DNA of 20,868 nucleotides from Firmicutes bacterium UBA6132 (GTDB lineage Bacteria > Bacillota_A > Clostridia > Tissierellales > Sedimentibacteraceae): the NCBI GenBank assembly GCA_002435835.1, contig DIVM01000378.1, positions 1 through 20,868 on the forward strand. The letters are read 5' to 3'. Below are positions 6,776 to 14,676 of this stretch, one piece after another. The position numbers and the translations under genes were made by a program. How positions within the stretch are numbered: the stretch's first letter is position 1; each line of letters opens with the position of its first letter. The notes under the pieces are model-generated. The model saw nothing but the letters and a program-made list of their open reading frames with translations, did not search any database and had not been told where the DNA came from.

Positions 6776-8464
6776 TTAAATATTATTGATATTATTGCTA
6801 ATATCTATTAATTCCTTAGCGTTACTTAGTGATTTTTCCGTTATTTTCATTCCGCTTAAAAGCCTTGCTATTTCATGAACTTTATTATCATCGCTTAATT
6901 TTTTTACAGTACTATAAGTATTATTTTCCACAACTTTTTTTTCTATATAAAAATGATTTTTTGAAATAGAAGCTATTTGAGGAGAATGAGTAACACATAT
7001 AACTTGATGATTTAATGAAATATATTTCATTTTAATCCCTGCCATTTGCGCTGTTTTACCGCTAATTCCTGTATCTATTTCATCAAATACCAATGTATCT
7101 ATTAAATCAATATCAGAACATAATTTTTTGAATGCTAACATAATTCTTGAAGCTTCTCCACCAGATACAACTTTTTGTACTGAATTTAAATCACTTCCTG
7201 CATTAGTAGCTATTAAAAATTCAACAGAATCTAAACCATCGAAAGAAAAGTCTGTTTTTTTTGTAATATTAACTTTAAATAAAATATTTTTCATGTTTAA
7301 ATCATTTAATTCTATTAAAATTGCTTCTTGCAAATAATTAGCTGCTTTTTTTCTAATAACAGATATATTATTAGCTAAAACAGAAATTTTATTAAATAAT
7401 TGCTTTTGATCTTTTTTTAGAATTAGCAAATTAGATTCTGCTTCTTTGAGTATTTGTAACTCTTTACAAATAGTATCCCTATATTCTAAAATTTTTTCAA
7501 TAGAAAACCCATATTTTCTTTTTAATCTATTTATTAATGAAACTCTTTTTTCTACTAAATTAAGTTGTTCTTCATTTATATCAAGGTTGTCAGAATAATC
7601 AATAGTTTCATAAACAAAATCTTGCATTTCTTCTAATATTAATTCAAGTTTTGTAAGAAACTGATTTATATTCTCATCATAACTTTTTATTTTATTTAAT
7701 AAGCTATAAACGCTGTTCAGATTATTTATAACAGAATTGTTGTTATGGCTTATTATGTTGTTTATTTCACTTAAAGAATTTTTCTCATCCTGCACAAAGG
7801 ATAACTTTTTTATTTCTTTTAATAAATTTTCTTCTTCAGATTCTTCTAAATTAGAATCATCAATTTCTGAAAGTTCATATGATAGCTGCTCAATTTTCAA
7901 ATCTTTATTAATTAATTTTTTCTCGAAATAATCAATTTCAATACATTTTTTATTGTAGTCTTTATATAAAATTAAATACTCATCAAGTAAAGGACCTAAT
8001 TCTTTTAATACTAAGCTATCTAATAACTTAATGTGATTTTCTTTTTTAAATAAACTTTCATGGCCAAATTGACCGTATACGTCTATTAAATAACTTCCTA
8101 TTTCTTTTAATATATTTAAAGGAACAGTTCTTGAATTTATTTTATTAATGCTTTTTCCACTTTGTAGAATTTCTCTTGTAACAATTAAAAAATCACCTTC
8201 ATCGATAGAAATATTATTTGACACCAAAAATTCATTAAGTTTTATATTGTGAGATATATCAAAAATAGCTTCTATAAGAGCGCTTTTTTTCCCTTTTCTT
8301 ATTAAATCCTTTGATGCTCTTTCTCCTAGTATAATTAATAGTGCTTCAATTAAAATTGATTTTCCGGATCCTGTTTCACCTGTAAAAACATTAAATCCAC
8401 TATCAAATGTGATGGATTCTTTTTCAAATACAGCGAAGTTGCTAATATTTAGGTTTAAAAGCAT
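6776..8464 (-). CDS. recN: DNA repair protein RecN
   Basis: SMC-like ATPase recruited to DNA double-strand breaks in recombinational repair; cytosolic and nucleoid-associated. Walker A GETGSGKS is at residues 29-36 in the N-terminal head. The central part (about 155-385) is rich in K, E, L and I, as expected of the RecN coiled coil. The C-terminal head has the ABC signature VVSGGEASRIMLA, Walker B LVFDEIDTGISG and the switch THSPQIAS. The 562 residues are the usual length. It begins 12 bases after argR and is most likely co-transcribed with tlyA and argR, the arrangement found across Bacillota. The start is supported by an AAAAGGTGAT ribosome binding site overlapping the intergenic bases. Confidence 0.98.
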   Translation of the reverse strand: MLLNLNISNFAVFEKESITFDSGFNVFTGETGSGKSILIEALLIILGERASKDLIRKGKKSALIEAIFDISHNIKLNEFLVSNNISIDEGDFLIVTREILQSGKSINKINSRTVPLNILKEIGSYLIDVYGQFGHESLFKKENHIKLLDSLVLKELGPLLDEYLILYKDYNKKCIEIDYFEKKLINKDLKIEQLSYELSEIDDSNLEESEEENLLKEIKKLSFVQDEKNSLSEINNIISHNNNSVINNLNSVYSLLNKIKSYDENINQFLTKLELILEEMQDFVYETIDYSDNLDINEEQLNLVEKRVSLINRLKRKYGFSIEKILEYRDTICKELQILKEAESNLLILKKDQKQLFNKISVLANNISVIRKKAANYLQEAILIELNDLNMKNILFKVNITKKTDFSFDGLDSVEFLIATNAGSDLNSVQKVVSGGEASRIMLAFKKLCSDIDLIDTLVFDEIDTGISGKTAQMAGIKMKYISLNHQVICVTHSPQIASISKNHFYIEKKVVENNTYSTVKKLSDDNKVHEIARLLSGMKITEKSLSNAKELIDISNNINNI

Positions 8465-8475
8465 TTTATCACCTT

Positions 8476-8928
8476 TTATCTAATACTTTTTTTAAATTCT
8501 TGCAATACATAATCTACTGATTCTAAAGATTTTATAGCTACAAATACTGTGTCATCACCTGCTAATGTTCCAGCAATATCATCTAACCCCATGTAGTCAA
8601 TAGCTGATGCGCAAATTTGTGCAGCACCTGGTATAGTTCTTATTATAATTAAATTTACTGCAGCATCTATTGAAACTACAGAGTTTTCAAATATTTTGTT
8701 CAATCTGTCAGTTATACCCTCTTGACTTTGCCCTATGGTAGCATATTTATATTTTCCATTTTTTGACATAACTTTTACTAATCTTAATTCTTTAATATCT
8801 CTTGATATAGTAGCTTGAGTTACATCAATTCCCATAGCTTTTAAACCTTCAGCTAAGTCCTCTTGTGTTTCAACTTCTTTTTTTGAAATCAATTCTAAAA
8901 TTTTAGATTGTCTTGTATACTTTTTCAT
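8476..8928 (-). CDS. argR: Arginine repressor ArgR/AhrC
   Basis: Hexameric arginine-responsive regulator of arginine synthesis and breakdown genes. The N-terminal winged helix-turn-helix (about 1-70) contains the recognition segment SRDIKELRLVK (from S42). The C-terminal oligomerisation and arginine-binding domain (about 80-150) has the GAAQ segment and the GTLAGDDTVF motif, with the aspartate pair that contacts arginine. The length of 150 residues is typical. GAGGTGACC lies just before the ATG, and the gene follows tlyA by 15 bases. In B. subtilis ahrC sits in exactly this tlyA-ahrC-recN order. No ARG box was clearly seen in this window. Confidence 0.97.
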   Translation of the reverse strand: MKKYTRQSKILELISKKEVETQEDLAEGLKAMGIDVTQATISRDIKELRLVKVMSKNGKYKYATIGQSQEGITDRLNKIFENSVVSIDAAVNLIIIRTIPGAAQICASAIDYMGLDDIAGTLAGDDTVFVAIKSLESVDYVLQEFKKSIR

Positions 8929-8943
8929 TGGTCACCTCATAAT

Positions 8944-9735
8944 TTATAATGATTCAAAAGCTTCATTTATTAAGCTTTTGAATATATTATTCTCAATTTT
9001 TTCTTTTTTCCCTTTTTTTAAATGAGCAAGATATTCTATATTTCCATTTCCGCCTTTTACAGGGGAAAATGTAATATTATTAATAAATAAATTGTTAGAC
9101 AAGCAGTATTCGTTAATATTATTTAATACTGTAAAATGTATTTTTTTATCTTTAACTATTCCGTTTTTTCCTATATTGTTTTTACCAGCTTCAAATTGTG
9201 GTTTGATTAATAATACAATATCTGAAGTTTCATGACTAATTTCGACAATTTTAGACATAAGAATAATTAAAGAAATGAAGGATACATCAACTGTTACTAT
9301 ATCGATTTTTTCTTTAAAAATTTCTGTGTCAACATATCTAAAATTTATTCCTTCAAGATTAATCACTTTTTCATTATCTTTTAAACTGTGGTGCAACTGA
9401 TCGTGGCCAACATCAACGGCATATACTTTACTAGCACCATGAAGCAAAAGACATTCTGTAAATCCACCAGTAGATGCACCTATATCAGTACAAATTTTGT
9501 TTTGAACATTTAAATTGAAATACTCTATAGCCTTTTCTAATTTAATTGCTCCTCTGCCCACATATTTATTTTTATTGTTTATGATAATTATACAATCATC
9601 AGATACTTTTGCAGAAGGTTTGTTTATTAAATTATTATTTACATAAACAGAGTCATTTACAATTAATTGTTTTGCTTTTTCTCTACTTTCTGCAAAACCC
9701 TTTAAAAATAAAAAAACATCCAACCTTTGTTCCAT
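8944..9735 (-). CDS. tlyA: TlyA-family rRNA 2'-O-methyltransferase (hemolysin A-like)
   Basis: S-adenosylmethionine-dependent methyltransferase; characterised TlyA enzymes methylate ribose in 16S and 23S rRNA. The N-terminal S4 RNA-binding domain (about 1-60) is followed by an FtsJ/RrmJ-like fold with the SAM-binding GASTGGF (86-92). Candidate catalytic residues are a lysine in RGAIKLEK, D150 in VDVSFIS, K178 in LIKPQFEAG and the glutamate of GNIEYL. The 263 residues are normal. It is often misnamed hemolysin. The start has AAGGTAAAAGGT upstream, and a sigma-A-like promoter lies about 90 bases before it. It heads the tlyA-argR-recN unit. The target nucleotide cannot be told from sequence. Confidence 0.93.
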   Translation of the reverse strand: MEQRLDVFLFLKGFAESREKAKQLIVNDSVYVNNNLINKPSAKVSDDCIIIINNKNKYVGRGAIKLEKAIEYFNLNVQNKICTDIGASTGGFTECLLLHGASKVYAVDVGHDQLHHSLKDNEKVINLEGINFRYVDTEIFKEKIDIVTVDVSFISLIILMSKIVEISHETSDIVLLIKPQFEAGKNNIGKNGIVKDKKIHFTVLNNINEYCLSNNLFINNITFSPVKGGNGNIEYLAHLKKGKKEKIENNIFKSLINEAFESL

Positions 9736-9826
9736 TGTTTTATGTTACCTTTTACCTTCCATATATTGCTACATATTTATTCTAAATAAAAGCAAATATT
9801 ATTTAAATATTAATAATTTTATTAAT

Positions 9827-9855
9827 ATTATAACATGAGCGTTTATAAATATCAA
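9827..9855 (-). promoter_or_regulatory. Sigma-A-like promoter of tlyA-argR-recN
   Basis: Minus strand TTGATA (9855-9850), exactly 17 bases, then a perfect TATAAT (9832-9827). It lies in the otherwise empty gap between xseB and tlyA. Confidence 0.65.
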
Positions 9856-9896
9856 TTATTAATTTAAATAATTATAAAAAATATACATTTATATTA

Positions 9897-9924
9897 AAAC
9901 TAATTCCAAAAACAGAATTGGTTT
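9897..9924 (-). terminator. Weak hairpin after xseB, possible terminator
   Basis: Minus strand AAAC-C-AATTC / GAATT-A-GTTT forms a 9-bp stem with one mismatch and an 8-base loop, 42 bases after the xseB stop. Only a short T-run follows, so termination would be weak. Confidence 0.3.
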
Positions 9925-9965
9925 AAAAATTGCATGTATTTTTATAAACTGAATTTATTCAGTGA

Positions 9966-10175
9966 TTATTCATAGTTAGCTTCTATAACCTTAATTTTCT
10001 TTTGTGTATCTTCAAGTTTTTTCATACAATAGGAATATGCCTTCATACCCTGTTCATAATTATTTATTAATTCATCTATAGTTATTTCATTATTTTCAAA
10101 TTTTTTTACTATATTTTTTAATTCATCAAATGCAATTTCAAAGTTATCATAGTTAATTTCAATATTTTCCATCAT
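9966..10175 (-). CDS. xseB: Exodeoxyribonuclease VII small subunit
   Basis: Small subunit of exonuclease VII, which degrades single-stranded DNA from either end; several copies wrap around one XseA. The 69-residue product has the expected helical make-up: an F-E-x-A-F-D-E-L-K-like start, then NNEITIDELINNYEQG and a charged coiled-coil tail. It overlaps the end of xseA. The overlap contains AGAGG, followed by TTG-ATG-ATG; the first ATG is chosen here, but the TTG three bases earlier or the second ATG are possible. Overlap with xseA implies coupled translation and balanced subunit supply. Confidence 0.92.
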   Translation of the reverse strand: MMENIEINYDNFEIAFDELKNIVKKFENNEITIDELINNYEQGMKAYSYCMKKLEDTQKKIKVIEANYE

Positions 10176-11358
10176 CAATTGACCTCTTTATACTTAAAGT
10201 TTGTGCTTTTACTTTAAAATCTTTAAACAAAATTTCTAAAATATCTTTTTCTTTTACTTGTGATATATGGTTTATTACTTTTCCATTTTCATCTAATACT
10301 ATTGAAAAACCTTTTGATAAATTTATATTATAATTGTTGCTTTTCAATTTTTCGTTTAATAATTCAAGTTGAAAATTAAATTCATTTAATTTTTTATTTG
10401 ATTGTTCTTTTATTATGAACTTATAATTTTCGACCTTTTGTTTTAATTTGTATATTTTTTCTAAAGGTAAATTGCTTTTTAATATATATTTGTTAGCTTT
10501 TAACTCTGATGATTTATAATTTAAATAATTTCTTGTTTCAGAATTTAAACTGTTTTTTAAATTATTAAGTTTAATTTCAATATCTCGGTAGCCGTAAATA
10601 ATACGTTCTGCAGCAGCAGTTGGAGTGTGGCAGAATTCATCAGCTACTAAATCAGCTAGTGTTCTGTCTATTTCATGTCCTATGCCCGTTATTATAGCAA
10701 CTTTTGATTTATATATTTCTTCAGCTAATTTAATATCATTAAATATATTTAAATCCTCAAAACTTCCCCCGCCCCTTGATATTAAAATTACATCTGCTTT
10801 ATTTTCATTAAAATAATGAATGCCGTCTATTATATTTTGTTTTGATTTTTCGCCCTGTACTAAAGCGTTATAAATTATTATTTCAAAGTTTGCATGTACA
10901 GATTCAAAAGTTTTTAAAATATCTTTTATTGCAGCGCCAGATTTAGATGTTACTATGCCAATTTTTCCTGGATATAGCGGAATTTTATTGTTTTTTTCAA
11001 ACATACCTTCAAGTTTTAGTTTATCTATTAAAGTTTTCAGGTCAGAAAGTATTTTACCCATTCCTAATCTTTCTATATTCCTTACATTTATTTGATAGCT
11101 ACCCTTTACTTCATAAACAGATAGTTCACCTTCAACAATGATTTTATCCCCATCTTTAGAAATATTTTCATCAAAAAAACAAACACAATTTATACTTGAA
11201 CTTTCATCATTTAAAGTAAAATATGTGTAACCAGTTTTTGATTTTCTTAAATTAGTTATTTCTCCTTCTACTCGAAGATTATTAAGGATTGCATTGCTCA
11301 TGAGATATTTTTTTATGAATTGGTTAAGAGCGGAAACTTTAATAGGTTTTAATTTCAT
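10159..11358 (-). CDS. xseA: Exodeoxyribonuclease VII large subunit
   Basis: Catalytic subunit of exonuclease VII, used in repair and in trimming single-stranded DNA. The N-terminal OB-fold (about 1-100, including the typical VEGEITNLRKSKTGYTYFTL) is followed by the nuclease domain, with GIVTSKSGAAIKDI, ISRGGGSFEDL and the conserved TGIGHEIDRTLADLVAD. A long coiled-coil region and a C-terminal LSKGFSIV segment complete it. At 399 residues it is in the range of clostridial XseA. GGTGG precedes the ATG inside the end of the TsaD-like gene, a 20-base overlap. In B. subtilis folD lies between nusB and xseA; here the TsaD-like gene takes that place. Confidence 0.97.
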   Translation of the reverse strand: MKLKPIKVSALNQFIKKYLMSNAILNNLRVEGEITNLRKSKTGYTYFTLNDESSSINCVCFFDENISKDGDKIIVEGELSVYEVKGSYQINVRNIERLGMGKILSDLKTLIDKLKLEGMFEKNNKIPLYPGKIGIVTSKSGAAIKDILKTFESVHANFEIIIYNALVQGEKSKQNIIDGIHYFNENKADVILISRGGGSFEDLNIFNDIKLAEEIYKSKVAIITGIGHEIDRTLADLVADEFCHTPTAAAERIIYGYRDIEIKLNNLKNSLNSETRNYLNYKSSELKANKYILKSNLPLEKIYKLKQKVENYKFIIKEQSNKKLNEFNFQLELLNEKLKSNNYNINLSKGFSIVLDENGKVINHISQVKEKDILEILFKDFKVKAQTLSIKRSIDDGKY

Positions 11359-12322
11359 TATACCACCTGTCTATAATAGGCATGTAGGCAACTCCTACAG
11401 CATTATCTGAAGAATTTTCTTTTGCTGAAAAAATTACATTATAATTTTTTTTAAGCATATTATTTACATCATTTCTAATTATATTATTTGATGCAACTCC
11501 GCCTGCTATAATGATTGAATTAAAAGAATAACTTAATTTTAAATTATTAATTATTTCAACTATGCATGTTGAAACATATTTAAATAAAGAGCTGATTATA
11601 GTTTTATTATTGTACTTTTTTGTATTTAATAAATTTTTATAATAGTTTTCCATTCCAGACAAATTAATGAATGTTTCTCCACTTATTTTAGGAAGTTTTA
11701 TATTGGATATAGTAGAATTATCATTATCATTTTCTATATATTTTTCCATATAAAGACCACATGGAAAATTAAAACCCATTTCAGTTCCAATTCTATCAAT
11801 TAACTGACCAAATGTTATATCTTTACTTCCACCTATAATTTCAGCTTCATAACCAACATTTGACTTATTAACATATAAAAATTCAGTTGTCCCACCTGAA
11901 ATGTGTATTGCGAGAATATTTTCATTTAAGTATTTATAATTTTCATTTTCTATTAAAGACGCTGCTATATGGTTTTCTTGATGTGAATATTCCACATATT
12001 CAGAATTCAATGTTTTTGCTATGATTTTTCCATAATTTTGTCCAACAGTAAAAACAGGCATATAAGAACCTTCAACATTTCTTGGCCTTGAACTTACAGA
12101 TACAGTTTTTACTTCATTAAAATCTATATTTATATTATTATATAGTTCATTAAAATTTTGAAGATGCTGAAAAACTGCTTCCTGTTGTCTTAACCCCTTT
12201 TGACCCTGTGGTACTATTAAAACTTTTCTTTCATCATATATTATTTCATTAATTTGTTGATCTACAATAGCAATTGAAGTTGTATATGCACTTGTATCAA
12301 CTCCTATTATATAATGCTTCAT
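11339..12322 (-). CDS. TsaD/Kae1-like protein (divergent paralogue, 'peptidase M22')
   Basis: Member of the TsaD/Kae1 ASKHA-fold family; true TsaD makes the t6A modification of tRNA. Family marks: GVDTSAYTTSIAIVD (phosphate-1-like loop), HQENH with H114 and H118 in the place of the metal-binding HxxxH, SGGTT (142-146) for SGGHT, GGVASNN (274-280) for GGVAANR, and D306 in SSDNAVG for the third metal ligand. Differences: the GPG loop reads RPRNVEGSYMPVF, and the DDAAGEAFDK helix reads DITFGQLIDR, losing the conserved Asp and Glu. So metal binding looks kept while the nucleotide/threonyl-carbamoyl site is altered. Its 327 residues are close to TsaD length. It overlaps nusB by 4 bases (ATGA) and xseA by 20, so it is part of that operon. 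Similar genes at this place are known in Clostridia under vague names; function unknown. A separate genuine tsaD is expected elsewhere. Confidence 0.85.
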   Translation of the reverse strand: MKHYIIGVDTSAYTTSIAIVDQQINEIIYDERKVLIVPQGQKGLRQQEAVFQHLQNFNELYNNINIDFNEVKTVSVSSRPRNVEGSYMPVFTVGQNYGKIIAKTLNSEYVEYSHQENHIAASLIENENYKYLNENILAIHISGGTTEFLYVNKSNVGYEAEIIGGSKDITFGQLIDRIGTEMGFNFPCGLYMEKYIENDNDNSTISNIKLPKISGETFINLSGMENYYKNLLNTKKYNNKTIISSLFKYVSTCIVEIINNLKLSYSFNSIIIAGGVASNNIIRNDVNNMLKKNYNVIFSAKENSSDNAVGVAYMPIIDRWYNEIKTY

Positions 12323-12723
12323 TTTTGTATTTCCCTTAAAACAGTACCTAATATTCCATTGATGAATTTATGAGAATCATCTTTTGAATATTTTTTGCAA
12401 ATTTCAACAGCTTCGTTTATAGCTACATTATTTGGTACGGAATCATTGTATAAAATTTCAGATAAGGCAACTCTAAGTATTGCAAGATCTACTTTTGCAA
12501 TTCTGTTAATTTTCCAATCCTTTGAATTTTCAGTTATATAATTATCTATTTCTTCTATATTGTCTATTAAATCATAAATTGTTTTAGTAAAGTAAACTTG
12601 ATCTAAATTTTCTAATTCAAAATGCGAGATGTAGTTGCTTAAAAGTTGTTTATCAAATTCTTTGTTTACATCCATACTATATACAATTTTTACTGCTTCT
12701 TCCCTAGTTTCTTTTCTGTTCAT
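12319..12723 (-). CDS. nusB: Transcription antitermination factor NusB
   Basis: RNA-binding factor that pairs with NusE (ribosomal protein S10) on boxA sequences to keep RNA polymerase going through rRNA operons. This is the all-helical NusB fold: MNRKETREEAVKIVYSMD at the start and the family signature DWKINRIAKVDLAILRVALSE with NVAINEAVEICKKYS near the C-terminus. The length of 134 residues is normal. The start has AGGAAAA-type pairing upstream. It lies after the Asp23 gene, as in B. subtilis (yqhY-nusB). A hairpin-forming promoter region separates the two genes, and nusB probably starts the nusB-tsaD-like-xseA-xseB transcript. Confidence 0.96.
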   Translation of the reverse strand: MNRKETREEAVKIVYSMDVNKEFDKQLLSNYISHFELENLDQVYFTKTIYDLIDNIEEIDNYITENSKDWKINRIAKVDLAILRVALSEILYNDSVPNNVAINEAVEICKKYSKDDSHKFINGILGTVLREIQK

Positions 12724-12771
12724 TTTTCCTCCGTATATTTTCTAATCAATTAAGCTAAAATTTCTGTAAAA

Positions 12772-12816
12772 CTAAGTATAGATTGACAATGGAGTATTGT
12801 CAATCTATATTCTTAG
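12772..12816. promoter_or_regulatory. Palindromic promoter/operator upstream of nusB
   Basis: A 14-bp perfect inverted repeat (TATAGATTGACAAT at 12777-12790 with its complement at 12796-12809, loop GGAGT) is extended by CTAAG/CTTAG. Minus strand toward nusB: TTGACA (12803-12798), 17 bases, TATACT (12780-12775). Plus strand: TTGACA (12783-12788), 17 bases, TATATT (12806-12811). The same DNA can fold into a strong hairpin followed by TTTTA, so partial termination after asp23 is an alternative role. Confidence 0.65.
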
Positions 12817-12834
12817 GTCTATGATTTTTAATTA

Positions 12835-13221
12835 TTACTCTATTTCAGTATCTATTGTTTTTTCTGCTTTTTCTTTTTCTGTTACAATGTTTAATACATG
12901 TACATTAACACTTGCTACCGTTAAATCTGTCATAGTTTCGATTTCTTTTTTAACAGCTGCTTGAACTTCTCTGGCTACTTCATTAATTTTGTAACCATAT
13001 TCAACATTAACAAAAATATCTAATACAACTGTACTTTCATTTATTTCTACCTTAATTCCTTTAGAATAGTTATTTTTAGAAAAAAGGTTTGAAATGCCTT
13101 CTGCTACGCCAGTACGAGCAGTAGAAACACCTTTAACTGTGCTAGTTGCAATACCGGCAATAATCATTACAACATCGTCAGATATTTTTACTTGGCCATT
13201 TTCAAAAATTTCATTTTCCAT
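12835..13221 (-). CDS. Asp23/YqhY-family envelope stress protein
   Basis: Asp23/Gls24 family protein of the YqhY type; family members have been linked to cell-envelope homeostasis and, when beside accBC, to control of fatty acid synthesis. The 128 residues carry the family core: ISDDVVMIIAGIATSTVKGV (with the IAxxA pattern), VVLDIFVNVEYGYKINEVAREVQAAVKKEIE and VNVHVLNI, ending in an acidic tail. GGGAGG precedes the ATG. In B. subtilis yqhY lies between accC and nusB; here accB and accC are missing and the gene follows spoIIIAH by 48 bp with its own promoter. Exact role in this organism is unknown. Confidence 0.93.
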   Translation of the reverse strand: MENEIFENGQVKISDDVVMIIAGIATSTVKGVSTARTGVAEGISNLFSKNNYSKGIKVEINESTVVLDIFVNVEYGYKINEVAREVQAAVKKEIETMTDLTVASVNVHVLNIVTEKEKAEKTIDTEIE

Positions 13222-13246
13222 CGAAGCACCTCCCTAAGTATGACTA

Positions 13247-13275
13247 ATTATATCAGAAGTTGTAATATTTTACAA
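13247..13275 (-). promoter_or_regulatory. Extended -10 promoter of asp23-like gene
   Basis: Minus strand TTGTAA (13275-13270), 17 bases, then TATAAT (13252-13247) preceded by TG-A, an extended -10. The -35 overlaps the spoIIIAH stop codon. It would uncouple this vegetative gene from the spoIIIA operon. Confidence 0.6.
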
Positions 13276-14040
13276 ATCAATATTATCAAATTTCACAATT
13301 TTTATTTGAGATGGGTCATAGCTTGTTTCTGATACCACTATATCTAATATTTTAGTTGCATCCGCTTGTTCGATTTTGTCATTAGTTATAACTTTAATCA
13401 TATTTTCATCAACTACAACTATTGATTCATCATATCCTTTAGTTTGGAGCATTAACTCAATACTTTGTTCTTTTTTAATATAATTGTTTTTATTTAATAA
13501 TAAATCTTCAAATTGTTTTTTAGTATTTTCAGAAATTAATCCGTTACTTAAATTTGTTTCAAGCTGATCAACTATATCCATATTGCTTTTTTCTTTACTT
13601 AATTTAAAGTTAGAAAAGCTAATATTTAATTGTTCAGAATTTGTACCTGCAACATCAGATTCTTTTCCAGTATCTGATGAAGATTTGTCTGTATCAGTTT
13701 CTTCTTCAGTGCCGTTTAATGCTGCAATATCAGTTATATCTGTAATGTCACCTAAAATTTCAGAAATAGATTTGTCATCAGAAGAAACACCAGCTACTTC
13801 TTTAGTTGAATCAGCTGTTTGTGTTTCATCAGTTGTTTCTGTTGTGTCCGATGGGTTTGTTTCATCATTAGTTTCAACTAATTCTACTGAAGCTTCTTCA
13901 CTGTTAATTTCTTCTTGCATTTGACCGTATTCATCTGGATTAAATTCATCCTTTGGCCCCATTGTCAGGTTAACATAACCTATTATAAATATTATTGCCA
14001 AAGATGTTAAAAATACTAAAGTTTCTTTTTTTAAAATCAT
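13270..14040 (-). CDS. spoIIIAH: Stage III sporulation protein AH
   Basis: Mother-cell membrane protein that binds forespore SpoIIQ across the intermembrane space and forms a ring of the feeding channel. It has an N-terminal membrane anchor (about 8-27) and a C-terminal YscJ/FliF-like ring-building domain (about 145-256), with the EQSIELMLQTKGYDESIVVV and DATKILDIVV segments typical of SpoIIIAH. Between them is an unusually long, acidic, Thr/Ser-rich linker (about 33-140). The total of 256 residues compares with 218 in B. subtilis. It is the last gene of the spoIIIA operon. GGGGG precedes the ATG in the 39-bp gap after spoIIIAG. Confidence 0.93.
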   Translation of the reverse strand: MILKKETLVFLTSLAIIFIIGYVNLTMGPKDEFNPDEYGQMQEEINSEEASVELVETNDETNPSDTTETTDETQTADSTKEVAGVSSDDKSISEILGDITDITDIAALNGTEEETDTDKSSSDTGKESDVAGTNSEQLNISFSNFKLSKEKSNMDIVDQLETNLSNGLISENTKKQFEDLLLNKNNYIKKEQSIELMLQTKGYDESIVVVDENMIKVITNDKIEQADATKILDIVVSETSYDPSQIKIVKFDNIDL

Positions 14041-14079
14041 TTTGTACCCCCTATTTCACCTATAAGTTTTTTTATTTTG

Positions 14080-14649
14080 TTAGCCATTGGCTCTTACTAT
14101 TTCTATATCATTAATTTTTATATTCAGTAAAGTTTTTACTGAATTCATTAAAATTGTTTTTATATCCTGTTGTCCGGAGTAGTTTACTACTATTAATACA
14201 CCGGATATTTCTGGATATTTATAATATTTCTCTACTACTTCTTCACCGCTGCCCAATATTACTTTGTTTTGTTTAGTATCTCTTTTAACTTCTCTTTTTA
14301 TTCCATCGCTGCCTGTTTCAACATCAGTTTCATTTGATGTGTTTTCATCATAAACAGGTTCAAGTTGAGGAGTATTCTTTGTATATAGCATTACATCGAT
14401 GGAAGTTACCCCCTCAATTTTGCTTAAAATCCCTTCCACTCTTTTTTCTAATGAATAAACATATTCATCTGTTTGTGTTACATTTTTCTGTGGTATTAAA
14501 GAAGAACTTTTAGAAGTATCATTGGAAAATTTTGAAGTATCAAATTTTAATAATACGGAGATGGCTACTAATATTATTAAAATATTTACCGCATACACCA
14601 ATTTTTTGTTTTCTTTAAAAATTTTAAAAATATTGTTTTTTTCAAGCAT
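14080..14649 (-). CDS. spoIIIAG: Stage III sporulation protein AG
   Basis: Component of the SpoIIIA-SpoIIQ channel; the B. subtilis protein forms a large 30-subunit ring in the intermembrane space. A cytosolic start is followed by one membrane segment (about 20-36, VNILIILVAISVLL). The external domain begins with EKRVEGILSKIEGV, and the conserved SpoIIIAG segment SGVLIVVNYSGQQDIKTILMN leads to the C-terminal ring-building helix and KINDIEIV strand. The insert rich in D, E, N and T (about 97-125) corresponds to the beta-triangle region. Length 189 residues, against 229 in B. subtilis. GGAGGT precedes the ATG. Confidence 0.94.
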   Translation of the reverse strand: MLEKNNIFKIFKENKKLVYAVNILIILVAISVLLKFDTSKFSNDTSKSSSLIPQKNVTQTDEYVYSLEKRVEGILSKIEGVTSIDVMLYTKNTPQLEPVYDENTSNETDVETGSDGIKREVKRDTKQNKVILGSGEEVVEKYYKYPEISGVLIVVNYSGQQDIKTILMNSVKTLLNIKINDIEIVRANG

Positions 14650-14676
14650 ATGACCTCCTTGGTTTATTTCATATCA

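Noticed and set aside
13583..13924. Plus-strand frame of 113 codons opposite spoIIIAH
   Set aside because: Low-complexity Ser/Val-rich mirror of the acidic linker in spoIIIAH; no start signals.
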